From the NCBI GenBank assembly GCA_959601025.1, contig CAUGOD010000018.1:1-57437 (forward strand): 57,437 nt of DNA, given 5' to 3'. Shown here piece after piece: positions 1-7,703 of this stretch. The number at the start of each line of letters is the position of its first letter. The stretch's first letter is position 1. Both the position numbers and the translations under genes were made by a program. The notes under the pieces are model-generated. The model had not been told where the DNA came from. It worked only from the letters and a program-made list of their open reading frames with translations, and searched no databases. This DNA is from an uncultured Oscillospiraceae bacterium (GTDB lineage Bacteria > Bacillota > Clostridia > Oscillospirales > Acutalibacteraceae).

Positions 1-4
1 TATT

Positions 5-51
5 AGGCCCTTATAGGGCCTGTTCAAACCACCCGTTCAACGGGTGGTTTT
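5..51. terminator. Paired hairpins, probable terminator at window edge
   Basis: Two adjacent perfect hairpins: AGGCCC/GGGCCT (5-21) and AAACCACCCG/CGGGTGGTTT (26-50, loop TTCAA). The second is followed on the plus strand by TTTTGATT, so it best terminates a gene lying left of the window. It also sits 25 nt beyond the fucO stop and may act on that minus-strand transcript. Confidence 0.55.
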
Positions 52-75
52 GATTGGCTTTTGCGTCCTTCTGCT

Positions 76-1230
76 TTATCGGAAAGCCTTCTGATATACG
101 CCGAGCACCAGCTCATAGGTGCAGGGACGGGGATTGCCGCCGGTGCACACGTCCGCCATAGCCGCTCGGGCAAGATCGGGCAGATCCTCTTCCTTCACGC
201 CGATTTCGCTCAGGGTCTGGGGAATGCCAATGTCGAGCGACAGGCGGCGAACCGCCCCAATGGCGGCAGCGCGGTAGGTTTCGGGGGTCATGCCGTCTAC
301 CCCTTCCACACCCATGGCGCGGGCGATTTCCCGGAATTTCTCGCCGGTGTACTCTTTATTGAACTCCATGACATAGGGGAGGAGCACGGCGTTGGCCACG
401 CCGTGGGGCGTATCGTAGAACGCGCTGAGGGGGTGGGCCATTCCATGAACGACGCCCAGGCCGACGTTGGAGAAGGCCATGCCGGTAACATACTGGCCAA
501 GGGCCATATCCTCCCGGCCCTGCGGATCATTTTGGACCGCGGCTCGCAGCGAACGGGCGATGATCTTGATTGCCAGCAGGTCGAGCGCGTCAGGCAGCTC
601 CCAGGCGCCAAGGGTGGTGTATCCCTCAATGGCGTGGGTCAGCGCGTCCATACCGGTGGCGGCGGTCAGCCCTTTCGGCATGCTGGCCATCATATCCGGA
701 TCGACAACAGCGACCACCGGGATGTCATGCGGGTCCACGCACACGAATTTCCGGCGGTTGGCCTCGTCGGTGATGACGTAATTGATGGTGGTTTCCGCCG
801 CGGTGCCGGCTGTGGTGGGAACCGCGATAATCGGGACGCAGGGATTTTTCGTATCCACCGCGCCTTCCAGGCTGACAACGTCGGCGTATTCAGGGTTATT
901 CATAATGATGCCGATGCCCTTGGCTGAATCGGTCGGGGAGCCGCCGCCGATGGCGATCAGATAATCCGCCCCCGCCGCGCGGAAAGCTTCGATCCCGGCC
1001 TTGACCACCTCTACGGAAGGGTTGGCCTTGACCTGATCGAAGATTGTGTAGGCGAGTCCCGCTTCGTCCAGCAGATCAGTCACTTTTTTGACCACCTGGA
1101 ATTTGACCAGGTCCTTGTCCGTGACAATCAGCGCGTGCTGAAATCCCCGCTTTTTCACTTCGGCGGGTATCTCTTTGATCGCGCCCTTGCCGTGATAGCT
1201 TGTCTCGTTGAGAATCATGCGGTTTGCCAT
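76..1230 (-). CDS. fucO: Lactaldehyde reductase (iron-containing alcohol dehydrogenase)
   Basis: Group III iron-dependent alcohol dehydrogenase of 384 aa, the usual family length. The translation is very close to E. coli FucO along its whole length, starting with MANRMILNET and ending with the DVCTGGNPR segment. It should interconvert L-lactaldehyde and (S)-1,2-propanediol with NAD(H) in the cytosol, in fucose/rhamnose fermentation. Seen: the GGGSPTDSAK nucleotide-binding loop (residues 95-104) and the metal ligands Asp195, His199, His262 and His276 in the motifs DALTHAIEG, HGMAHP and HGVANA. The gene stands alone; no fucose catabolic partner is in the window. A GAAAGGATG ribosome site and a good promoter (1268-1296) precede it. 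Other diol/alcohol substrates cannot be excluded. Confidence 0.93.
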   Translation of the reverse strand: MANRMILNETSYHGKGAIKEIPAEVKKRGFQHALIVTDKDLVKFQVVKKVTDLLDEAGLAYTIFDQVKANPSVEVVKAGIEAFRAAGADYLIAIGGGSPTDSAKGIGIIMNNPEYADVVSLEGAVDTKNPCVPIIAVPTTAGTAAETTINYVITDEANRRKFVCVDPHDIPVVAVVDPDMMASMPKGLTAATGMDALTHAIEGYTTLGAWELPDALDLLAIKIIARSLRAAVQNDPQGREDMALGQYVTGMAFSNVGLGVVHGMAHPLSAFYDTPHGVANAVLLPYVMEFNKEYTGEKFREIARAMGVEGVDGMTPETYRAAAIGAVRRLSLDIGIPQTLSEIGVKEEDLPDLARAAMADVCTGGNPRPCTYELVLGVYQKAFR

Positions 1231-1267
1231 TATACATTCATCCTTTCCGTAGTGTTTTTCTTACTCT

Positions 1268-1296
1268 ATGGTAGCATTTCCCGTCGGTGTTTACAA
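1268..1296 (-). promoter_or_regulatory. Sigma-A promoter for fucO
   Basis: On the minus strand: TTGTAA (1296-1291), 17-nt spacer, TACCAT (1273-1268), about 38 nt before the fucO ATG. No catabolite-repression palindrome was recognised next to it. Confidence 0.6.
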
Positions 1297-1357
1297 TCCC
1301 CAGCCGAAAACTTTCATGGAATTGTAACATCTTGTTAAAAACGGAAACGTCGGGCCT

Positions 1358-2008
1358 CTATCCCCCATCGACATCTACACGGCGGTAATGCTGATGCATT
1401 GCCGCCTTTTCCTTATTCCAGACGTACTCCATGCTGAACGGAAGGAAATTATCCAGCGCTTTTCCGTAACCAAGCTCGGGGGGCAAATCCGCCAGACGGT
1501 ATTTCCGATAGGCGGCGAAGGCGTTCGCCGCTGCCTGTCCCGATAATCCAAAGCAGCGGGTCAGTTCCGCTTCGCTTTCGATCCGGCAGAGAAAGAGCAG
1601 AGGAAGGGGAGCGATCAGGCAGCTGGTCAGCTCGTCCGCCGCGGCTTCGAGATAGCGTTCGTTGGGATAGGAGGGGAGCAGGTCGCCAGTGTCCGGTACA
1701 TGTCCCAGATGAATATGACAGTATTCATGGAGCAGCGTCCACCGCCTTCGGCTGCGGGGTCGTACGTCGGCATTGTAAATAATGAAAAACTGCTTTTCCA
1801 CGCAGGTGGAAAAGCCGTCGCCGGACACTTCCATCAGCCGTTCCCGGCGGATATCCGCCAACTCGGAAAACTGCTCATACGGCAGGATTTTGATTCCAGC
1901 CTGATTGGCCAGACGGACAGGATTCAGAGGAAAGGCCGTCACCCCGTTTTTCACGAAAATACGGCCGGCCTCTTCCGTAGCGCGGCGATAATCCGGTGAA
2001 TAGAACAT
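1358..2008 (-). CDS. ImmA/IrrE-family metalloprotease
   Basis: A 216-aa predicted zinc peptidase of the ImmA/IrrE family, which cleave or displace partner XRE-type repressors (known for ICEBs1 ImmA). Seen: HEYCH at residues 94-98 (HExxH; ligands His94, His98, base Glu95) followed by LEAAADELTSCLIAP (120-134), the usual third-ligand helix. The ATG overlaps the TGA of the upstream HTH gene (TGATG), so the two are translationally coupled; ribosome site GAGGA lies just before. The C-terminal 70 residues have no recognised domain. Its target is presumably the adjacent HTH protein; the inducing signal is unknown. No integrase, excisionase or phage structural gene lies nearby, so this looks like a domesticated or orphan switch. 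Confidence 0.85.
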   Translation of the reverse strand: MFYSPDYRRATEEAGRIFVKNGVTAFPLNPVRLANQAGIKILPYEQFSELADIRRERLMEVSGDGFSTCVEKQFFIIYNADVRPRSRRRWTLLHEYCHIHLGHVPDTGDLLPSYPNERYLEAAADELTSCLIAPLPLLFLCRIESEAELTRCFGLSGQAAANAFAAYRKYRLADLPPELGYGKALDNFLPFSMEYVWNKEKAAMHQHYRRVDVDGG

Positions 2009-2493
2009 CAGAAGTCCTCGCCGTCGATCCCGTCTACCTTCTGCGGATCGAAGTGCCGGCCTTTCACCGCGGAAGCCGGCTTCCGTCCACGGGCTACGGC
2101 ATAAAAGGCAATGGTGTTCCCCGTCGCATATCGTCCGCCGGCTACCATATCGTCGGCCAGGCGAACCAGCGTTTCCCGTCCCTGCTCGTTCATTGATCGG
2201 TAATTATCCAGCAGCCTTGACTGCTGGGCGTCCGCTACATCGGGAACGGCGTGGGGAGGCGCCGCTTCCTCCTTGGACCGAAGGGTGCTCTGGCCAATAC
2301 TGTCCAGCTCGAGTCCCAGAGTCTGAAACACCTTCGCTACCGTGGTGACCGCCGTGCCGCCGATTCCCCTTTTGAAAATATTGTCCACCGTGGAATACGG
2401 CAGGCCGATTGCCTGTGTGAAGGCGCGTACGCTGCGATACTGAGATAGGATTTCCTGTTTAAGCTGTTCTTCGATCGAGAGGATTGCCGCCAT
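2008..2493 (-). CDS. XRE-like HTH repressor paired with the ImmA-like protease
   Basis: A 161-aa protein with an N-terminal helix-turn-helix (about residues 10-60: LKQEILSQYRSVRAFTQAIG, then LPYSTVDNIFKRG). The C-terminal half (residues about 80-160) is polar and holds a NYRSMNEQGRETLVRLADDM helix, as in many phage-type repressors. ATG at 2493 is chosen over the GTG nine bases upstream because AAGGAG lies 8 nt before the ATG but abuts the GTG. The stop overlaps the start of the ImmA-like gene. The promoter at 2606-2634 and the palindrome at 2650-2666 suggest autoregulation and control of the divergent gene at 2824. Role as a cleavable repressor is inference from pairing. Confidence 0.8.
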   Translation of the reverse strand: MAAILSIEEQLKQEILSQYRSVRAFTQAIGLPYSTVDNIFKRGIGGTAVTTVAKVFQTLGLELDSIGQSTLRSKEEAAPPHAVPDVADAQQSRLLDNYRSMNEQGRETLVRLADDMVAGGRYATGNTIAFYAVARGRKPASAVKGRHFDPQKVDGIDGEDF

Positions 2494-2605
2494 TTCACTC
2501 ACTCCTTACCGTTGTCGGATTGTTTGACCGGATTTTCATACGGAGGAGGTCGCTCCGCGCGGCGGAGATCATTCCGCTTTTCCGGTTCTCTCTGCAGATA
2601 TTTCC

Positions 2606-2634
2606 ATTATATCCTCTGCAAAAGAAAAAAGCAA
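2606..2634 (-). promoter_or_regulatory. Sigma-A promoter of the repressor/protease operon
   Basis: Minus strand TTGCTT (2634-2629), 17-nt spacer, TATAAT (2611-2606), about 110 nt before the repressor start. It faces away from the promoter at 2676-2704. Confidence 0.7.
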
Positions 2635-2649
2635 GAATGATTTACTCAA

Positions 2650-2666
2650 AAAAGTTAATAACTTTT
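2650..2666. promoter_or_regulatory. Candidate operator palindrome between divergent promoters
   Basis: AAAAGTTAATAACTTTT is a perfect 8+1+8 palindrome. It lies 15 nt from the -35 box of the leftward promoter and 9 nt from the -35 box of the rightward one. This is where a dimeric HTH repressor would control both. Binding by the product of 2008-2493 is inferred. Confidence 0.6.
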
Positions 2667-2675
2667 CGGATTCCC

Positions 2676-2704
2676 TTGACTTTTAATTCAATATAGTGTA
2701 TTAT
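2676..2704 (+). promoter_or_regulatory. Sigma-A promoter of the small HTH gene
   Basis: TTGACT (2676-2681), 17-nt spacer, TATTAT (2699-2704). It gives about a 110-nt leader before the ATG at 2824. Confidence 0.72.
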
Positions 2705-2823
2705 ATGGGTAAATCCTACAGATTTCTTCCAGTAGGTTTCGCAGTATACCTTTCAGGGGGAGGAAAGCCGCGAAAAGCCGGGGAAACTGAATACCAAATC
2801 GTCAAAAGAAAGGTGCGGAAAAT

Positions 2824-3096
2824 ATGCAGAGCATGAGAGACGCGGCGGGTACAACGAACACAAAAAAGCGAACGGCGGGGTATTGCAATCTGCGGGCGGA
2901 AATGGCGCGGTTGGGAATCACCAATGAGATGATAGCGGAAACCATCGGCGTAAACCCCGGAACGTTTTCCGCCAAGCTGAACCAACGGGGGAGACTGAAG
3001 CTGGAGGAAGCGGTCGAGATCCGGGAGGCCTATTTCCCGGAACTGACGGTGGATTACCTTTTCGAATTTCAGGAAGCGCCGAAGGAAACGGCCTGA
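2824..3096 (+). CDS. Small HTH DNA-binding protein
   Basis: A 90-aa protein with a Cro/XRE-like helix-turn-helix at about residues 25-60 (MARLGITNEMIAETIGVNPGT, then FSAKLNQRGRLKLEEAVEIRE), followed by LTVDYLFEF, a typical end for phage-type regulators. The first 20 residues are basic and probably disordered. Ribosome site GAAAGGTG lies 8 nt before the ATG; ATG at 2833 is an alternative. It is divergent from the repressor/protease pair and shares its control region, like the Cro or Xis side of a phage or ICE switch. No downstream gene is co-transcribed, since a strong terminator follows 24 nt after the stop. Function beyond DNA binding is unknown. Confidence 0.78.
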   Translation: MQSMRDAAGTTNTKKRTAGYCNLRAEMARLGITNEMIAETIGVNPGTFSAKLNQRGRLKLEEAVEIREAYFPELTVDYLFEFQEAPKETA

Positions 3097-3120
3097 CCGT
3101 ACCGCTTACCTTCGACGGAA

Positions 3121-3167
3121 GAAAAGAGGGCGTTGCAAAATCGCTTAATTTGCAACGCCCTCTTTTC
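3121..3167. terminator. Bidirectional intrinsic terminator
   Basis: A 19-bp perfect stem (3121-3139 with 3149-3167; core GAGGGCGTTGCAAA), with A and T tracts on both sides, between convergent genes 2824-3096 and 3212-4258. Confidence 0.9.
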
Positions 3168-3211
3168 GTTATGTTGTTTTTTACTGTTTCCTGGTCAGGA
3201 TCGCCGACCGT

Positions 3212-4258
3212 TTATCCGGCCGGTTCCGTGATGACCACACCGGTATAATAGTAATGCAGAATGTCCTCCCAGTTTGAGCCCTGCCGCGCCATATAGTCGG
3301 CGCCGTATTGGCTCATTCCCACGTCGTGGCCGTAACCGAGGACGTTGAACACAAAGCGGCCGTTGTCATAAGCGGCGGTAAAGCAGGCGGAACGGAGGCC
3401 CAGCAGTTCCCGTACCTGCTTTCCGGTCATCTCCACTCCGCCGATAACGATGCCGGTCACGGTGCCGGAGGCGGATACTTTGGGATCGGCTGCGATCCAT
3501 CCGGCGGGGTCGTCGCCCAGGGTACAGCCCTCCAACGAGACCAGCTTTGACTTCAGCTCGTCGGCGGTAAAGGAGACTGTCGATTGATAGGAGGGGGACA
3601 GCTTGTCGCCCGGGCTGGCTACCGGCTGGAGATAGGGAAGGGAACTGCCCCAGACCAGGACGGCGTCCTCAGTGGCGCCGGAGCTGATCGCATGATATGC
3701 CGCCAGAATGAGCTCGCCGTTATACGTGATCGTCCGGCCAAACACCGCATCCACCGCTTCGGTTACCTTTTTGTGATAGGCTTCATAATTTTCACCCCAG
3801 CGTTCTTTTAGCTCTTTGTCCGAGTAATAGCGGGGAAGACCGGACAGCGTGTCGGTGAAATCCGCCCCCTTGAGGGCGGCGTCCGGATCGGCGCGTTCCT
3901 GCGCCCGCTGTACGCTGTAATACGTGTAAGAGGCGACCGCCTGCGCCTTGAGCGCTTCCGCGTGATAGGTGGGATACATTTCGGCCGCCACCGTTCCTAC
4001 AACAAAATCCCGGTCGGCCACTTCGTAAACCGTTCCGGTCTCTTCATCCAGCAGGCGGAACACTGCCGTTCCTTTGGCCGGGGAGGAACTGTTTGGCGAC
4101 GATGACGAGGATTCGCTGCTTTCGGTTGTGGAGGGACGCACCAGGGGGAGTTCCGTATGGCCCCCCTCACTGTCCTTCCCGAGTAAGGGGAGAGGGATTA
4201 GCAGAAGAATGAGATACACGGCAAGAATCCACAAAACATAACGTTTCCAGTCTGTCAC
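3212..4258 (-). CDS. spoIID: Stage II sporulation protein D (SpoIID/LytB lytic transglycosylase)
   Basis: A 348-aa membrane-anchored lytic transglycosylase that, with SpoIIP, digests septal peptidoglycan during forespore engulfment. Seen: a cytoplasmic N-terminus, one transmembrane helix (about 8-27), a Ser-rich linker (42-60), then the SpoIID domain, with VGTVAAEMYPTYHAEALKAQ carrying the predicted catalytic Glu93 and the terminal GHDVGMSQYGADYMA signature. GTG at 4258 is chosen because GGAAAGGAG lies 7 nt upstream; the longer reading frame would begin at a TTG without a ribosome site. The gene is monocistronic, not beside spoIIQ or murA. I could not identify a sigma-E promoter with confidence. 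A vegetative LytB-like role is the main alternative. Confidence 0.88.
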   Translation of the reverse strand: MTDWKRYVLWILAVYLILLLIPLPLLGKDSEGGHTELPLVRPSTTESSESSSSSPNSSSPAKGTAVFRLLDEETGTVYEVADRDFVVGTVAAEMYPTYHAEALKAQAVASYTYYSVQRAQERADPDAALKGADFTDTLSGLPRYYSDKELKERWGENYEAYHKKVTEAVDAVFGRTITYNGELILAAYHAISSGATEDAVLVWGSSLPYLQPVASPGDKLSPSYQSTVSFTADELKSKLVSLEGCTLGDDPAGWIAADPKVSASGTVTGIVIGGVEMTGKQVRELLGLRSACFTAAYDNGRFVFNVLGYGHDVGMSQYGADYMARQGSNWEDILHYYYTGVVITEPAG

Positions 4259-4460
4259 AGGCCTGCTCCTTTCCGTTCGCCGTATTCTTTCGGCCCGGCA
4301 TGTCCGGACGGAAAACAAAAATGAATACGGAATTATTTAAACTTTCATCTTTTACAACAACAGATGCAAAAAACCGGAATGATTTTGAGCTTAAATGAAT
4401 TGTAAAAATCGAAATATTGCATAATTTCTAAGAAAAGGATGAAAAAACGAAGACAATTCC

Positions 4461-4489
4461 TTGACTTTGCTCTGGGGAGTGCCTATAAT
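4461..4489 (+). promoter_or_regulatory. Strong sigma-A promoter of the citrate synthase gene
   Basis: TTGACT (4461-4466), 17-nt spacer, TATAAT (4484-4489), 45 nt before the ATG. Confidence 0.82.
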
Positions 4490-4534
4490 CAATGGTAATG
4501 CGGCCTTGGGATGGCCCTTCGGAAAGGATTGTCC

Positions 4535-5902
4535 ATGATGGAAGAAAATCGGAAAAAAATTGAGAGCGATACACTCACATCCTTATGTGATGAGTTTCGG
4601 AAAAATAACCGGATCGAACCGGAAAAATTTGAGAAATACGGTGTGAAAAGAGGACTCCGCAACGCGGATGGAAGCGGCGTGATGGCCGGGCTGACCCTGA
4701 TCTGCAATGTGCATGGATATGTAATCAACGAGGCGGAGCGCTCTCCGGTAGAAGGGCGGCTTATCTATCGCGGCTTCGATATTCATGACCTGGTGAACGG
4801 CTGCATGGAAGAGGACCGCTTCGGCTTTGAGGAAACCGTGTGGCTGCTGTTGTTCGGCAAGCTGCCCGCCCGCTCCCAGCTGGAGCGGTTCAGCGCCCTG
4901 CTGTCCGAATGCCGGGAACTGCCGGAATATTTCGCGGAGGATATGATTATCAAGGCGCCCTCTCCGAACATTATGAACAAGCTGGCCCGTTCGGTTCTCG
5001 CGCTGTATTCCTATGACGACAATCCCGAGGATTTGTCCATGGAGAACGTGCTTCGCCAGTCGATCGAGCTGATCGCCATGCTCCCCACCATCATGGGGTA
5101 CGCCTATCAGGTTAAACGACGCCATTACGACAAGGAGAGCATGGTTCTCCATCCGACCCTTCCCGGCCTGTCCACGGCGGAAACCGTCCTGCGTTCTATT
5201 CGGGCGGAGCCCGTCTATACCAAGGAGGAGGCGCGGCTGCTTGACCTCTGCCTGATGCTGCATGCCGAGCACGGAGGCGGGAACAACTCCACCTTCGCGG
5301 CGCGGGTGCTTTCCTCCTCCGGCACCGATACCTATTCCGCCATCGCAGCGGCGATCGGCGCCCTGAAGGGACCCCGCCACGGCGGTGCGAACATCAAGGT
5401 CATGGAGATGCTGGATTACATCAAGGAAGGCGTACGGGACTGGGAGGACGACGAGGAGATCGCTGCTTTCCTGACCCGGCTGATCAATCGGGAAGCGGGG
5501 GACCGCGCCGGCCTGATTTACGGAATGGGCCACGCCGTCTATACTCTGTCCGATCCCCGCGCCGTCATCCTCAAGGAAGCCGCCCGGGGGCTGGCGGAGA
5601 AAAAGGGACTCGGCCCGGACTTCCGCCTGCTGGAGGCGGTGGAACGCCTGACTCCCGGCGTGTTTGCCCGGACCAAGGAGAACACCAAGGCCATGTGCGC
5701 CAACGTCGACCTGTATTCCGGCCTGGTGTACCGTACCCTTGGTATCCGAGAGGAGCTGTTTACCCCTCTGTTTGCCGTGGCGCGGATGGCGGGCTGGTGC
5801 GCCCACCGCATCGAAGAGCTGCTGACCGGCGGGAGGATCATCCGCCCCGCCTACAAGGCGATTGCCCGCCCGCAGCCATATCTGCCGCTGGAAGACCGGT
5901 AA
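4535..5902 (+). CDS. gltA: Citrate synthase
   Basis: A 455-aa citrate synthase (oxaloacetate + acetyl-CoA to citrate), cytosolic, at the head of the oxidative TCA branch that feeds glutamate synthesis in anaerobes. Seen: MLHAEHGGGNNSTF (His246), GPRHGGAN (His282, predicted catalytic), GMGHAVY (331-335) and ANVDLYSGLVY (Asp392, predicted catalytic). The N-terminus is about 40 residues longer than in the short bacterial forms and begins with a charged helix. ATG at 4535 (or the next codon) is chosen because GGAAAGGA lies 6 nt upstream. The gene is monocistronic, with its own promoter and a terminator at 5999-6035; no aconitase or isocitrate dehydrogenase is in the window. A 2-methylcitrate synthase activity is possible but nothing nearby suggests it. 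Confidence 0.92.
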   Translation: MMEENRKKIESDTLTSLCDEFRKNNRIEPEKFEKYGVKRGLRNADGSGVMAGLTLICNVHGYVINEAERSPVEGRLIYRGFDIHDLVNGCMEEDRFGFEETVWLLLFGKLPARSQLERFSALLSECRELPEYFAEDMIIKAPSPNIMNKLARSVLALYSYDDNPEDLSMENVLRQSIELIAMLPTIMGYAYQVKRRHYDKESMVLHPTLPGLSTAETVLRSIRAEPVYTKEEARLLDLCLMLHAEHGGGNNSTFAARVLSSSGTDTYSAIAAAIGALKGPRHGGANIKVMEMLDYIKEGVRDWEDDEEIAAFLTRLINREAGDRAGLIYGMGHAVYTLSDPRAVILKEAARGLAEKKGLGPDFRLLEAVERLTPGVFARTKENTKAMCANVDLYSGLVYRTLGIREELFTPLFAVARMAGWCAHRIEELLTGGRIIRPAYKAIARPQPYLPLEDR

Positions 5903-5998
5903 CGCTGAAAAAACGGGTTCCGCGCCGTGCTGTTCGCTGTTATGCGGCCATATTCGAGCCGAATCCGGGAGAAAATAAAAATTCGGGCTTTTCTTTCC

Positions 5999-6035
5999 CG
6001 CCTTTCTGCTATATAATAGCGGAAGGGCGTTTTTT
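5999..6035 (+). terminator. Intrinsic terminator after citrate synthase
   Basis: A 13-bp stem with two G-U pairs (5999-6011 with 6017-6029; loop TATAA), followed by TTTTTTCT. The loop happens to read TATAAT, but no -35 box was seen. Confidence 0.88.
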
Positions 6036-6187
6036 CTGTTCATCCGGGAACGGTTGGGGAGGAAACGCCGCGCCCTTTTGCCGGCGAAGGAACGGGCCGG
6101 CGGGTTTCTTTCTGTCAATCCGGCGTCTTTCCTCCGGCGGAAAGAGGCCTTTTGAATTTTACTGTGCCGGAAGGAAGGAACGGACCC

Positions 6188-7192
6188 ATGCATACAATTG
6201 TTCGGAAATCCGCCGCTTTTGTGGCGCTGGCGGCTGCGTTGGCCGCCACGGTGATGCGTATTCTCCTGACTCCGCAAATGCAGGACGCCAACAACGGCAC
6301 TTTTCATCTGAGCTACGCGGTGATCGCACTCATGGTGGCGGCCTTTGTGGCCGTTCTGGTGCTGATTCTGGCCGGAAAGGGAACAGTTCCCCGCGTGTCG
6401 CAGCTGAGTGCCCGGGCGCGGCTTCCTCTCGCCATCGCCGTGCTGGCGGCGGGGGGAGTTCTGGCGACCGCTTCCCTGTTTGACAGCTGGCTCTGGCTGC
6501 GGTACGGAATTACGCCGCCGCCGAATACGATGGTCATCAGCCCGCTGGACGCGGGTTCCCTGGCGCTGACGCTGCTTTTTGGCGTGCTGGGCGGCTTTTT
6601 CCTGCTTTGGCTGGGGATTGCCCTCGCAAGCGGCACGGTCCGCCGCACCACTCCGCTGGCGCTGACGGCCCTGGCCCCGGTGCTTTGGATATGGTTCCGC
6701 CTGGTTCGGTACGAGCTGTCCTATGCCAGTGCGGTGCAGGTGTCCCAGAGCTTTTATGATTTTGTGATGCTGATCTTTACAATGCTGTTTCTTTTCTCCT
6801 TCGCGCGGTATATCAGCGGAACGGGGGAAAAAACCGAACCGGAGAAGACTTCCCGGATGCTGCTGGTCTATTCCCTGTGTACGGTCATTATGTCTTTGTC
6901 CGGTCCGATTACCAGTATCGCACTGTACATGACCGGAGAAACGGCGGCGTACGAGGCCAGCCGGCTGGCTGGCTTCCCTGATCTCGGCATGGGTATTTTC
7001 GCCCTGTGTACGGCGCTAGTTCTGCTGTTCGCCCGGACGGTTCCGGACGACGCGCTTCCGGAGGAGACCGCCTCGGCCGATGATGCGGCGGGGGAATCGG
7101 GAGAAGAGAATTCCATCTCGGAAACAGAGGAGAAGTCGGAGGAAACCGCCGCGGATATTCTGGATGATCTCCGCGGCGGCTATCGCGAATAA
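6188..7192 (+). CDS. Polytopic membrane protein of unknown function
   Basis: A 334-aa protein with about eight hydrophobic segments between residues 10 and 280 (for example FVALAAALAATVM, YAVIALMVAAFVAVLVLIL, LALTLLFGVLGGFFLLWLGIAL and FVMLIFTMLFLFSF). It ends in an acidic, Glu/Ser-rich cytoplasmic tail of about 50 residues. I do not recognise the family. ATG at 6188 is chosen because AAGGA lies 9 nt upstream; the longer frame begins at a TTG. It is monocistronic between two strong terminators. No catalytic motif is visible; sensor or regulatory membrane roles are only guesses. Confidence 0.75.
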   Translation: MHTIVRKSAAFVALAAALAATVMRILLTPQMQDANNGTFHLSYAVIALMVAAFVAVLVLILAGKGTVPRVSQLSARARLPLAIAVLAAGGVLATASLFDSWLWLRYGITPPPNTMVISPLDAGSLALTLLFGVLGGFFLLWLGIALASGTVRRTTPLALTALAPVLWIWFRLVRYELSYASAVQVSQSFYDFVMLIFTMLFLFSFARYISGTGEKTEPEKTSRMLLVYSLCTVIMSLSGPITSIALYMTGETAAYEASRLAGFPDLGMGIFALCTALVLLFARTVPDDALPEETASADDAAGESGEENSISETEEKSEETAADILDDLRGGYRE

Positions 7193-7232
7193 AACGCGGC
7201 GCTTGAGTCGTAGTCTTCCCTTTCAGGACGTC

Positions 7233-7278
7233 AAAAACCATGGGCGCGTATCCGTCAGGATACGCGCCCATGGTTTTT
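7233..7278. terminator. Bidirectional terminator, 21-bp perfect stem
   Basis: Perfect stem 7233-7253 with 7258-7278 (loop GTCA), A-tract on one side and T-tract on the other. It serves the convergent genes 6188-7192 and 7355-7612. Confidence 0.92.
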
Positions 7279-7354
7279 CTTATTATTGAATCCGCGGCCG
7301 TGCCAGACTCCGCAGCCGCCGCGGCAAGGAAGACTGCCGATCGATCGGGTAGGT

Positions 7355-7612
7355 TTACTGACCGTCCTTGTTTCCCTTTTTCGCAATTTTACGCTGCAGG
7401 CTTTTCATCTTCATTTTCCGGAAAAACAGGCGAATCTTCTTCCAGAAAATACCCACGGCTACGCCGCAGGCGATCACTACGCCGGATATCACCTGAATGA
7501 TATAGGAAGTGGCGGCCGGATCCAGATAGGCCTGTGCGCTCGCCATCAGGAACAGGGCGAGGAAGAAAGCGAGGAAAAGTTTACGGGACAGGCAGGACAG
7601 GGCTTTTTTCAT
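7355..7612 (-). CDS. Small membrane protein with YLDP-x-x-x-SYIIQ motif
   Basis: An 85-aa protein with an N-terminal signal or anchor segment (FLAFFLALFLMASAQA, about 13-28), then YLDPAATSYIIQ, a second hydrophobic segment (about 38-60) and a basic tail (KKIRLFFRKMKMKSLQRKIAKK). The AYLDPGTGSY-like motif followed by a membrane helix is familiar from small proteins encoded beside surface-polysaccharide and glycosyl/phosphotransferase genes, but I know no defined function. ATG at 7612 is chosen because GAAAGGA lies 11 nt before it. It lies 91 nt downstream of the YidC-glycerophosphotransferase gene on the same strand, with the terminator at 7233-7278 after it, so the two are probably co-transcribed and may work together in envelope polymer export or assembly (inference). 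Confidence 0.75.
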   Translation of the reverse strand: MKKALSCLSRKLFLAFFLALFLMASAQAYLDPAATSYIIQVISGVVIACGVAVGIFWKKIRLFFRKMKMKSLQRKIAKKGNKDGQ

Positions 7613-7703
7613 GAAACTACGCATCCTTTCATGCTGTGATTGACGGCATATACGTGCAGAGACCCCAATAAGCGCGGCCCCCATAAGCGGCAGCCGACGC
7701 TGT

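Noticed and set aside
2008..3096. Prophage or ICE
   Set aside because: Only the switch genes are present; no integrase, structural, replication or conjugation genes and no att-like repeats were seen.
6012..6017. TATAAT as a promoter for 6188
   Set aside because: It forms the loop of a 13-bp terminator stem, and no -35 box is found at the right distance.
4583..6307. Minus-strand 574-codon frame opposite citrate synthase
   Set aside because: Shadow frame; citrate synthase on the plus strand has all catalytic motifs, a promoter and a terminator.
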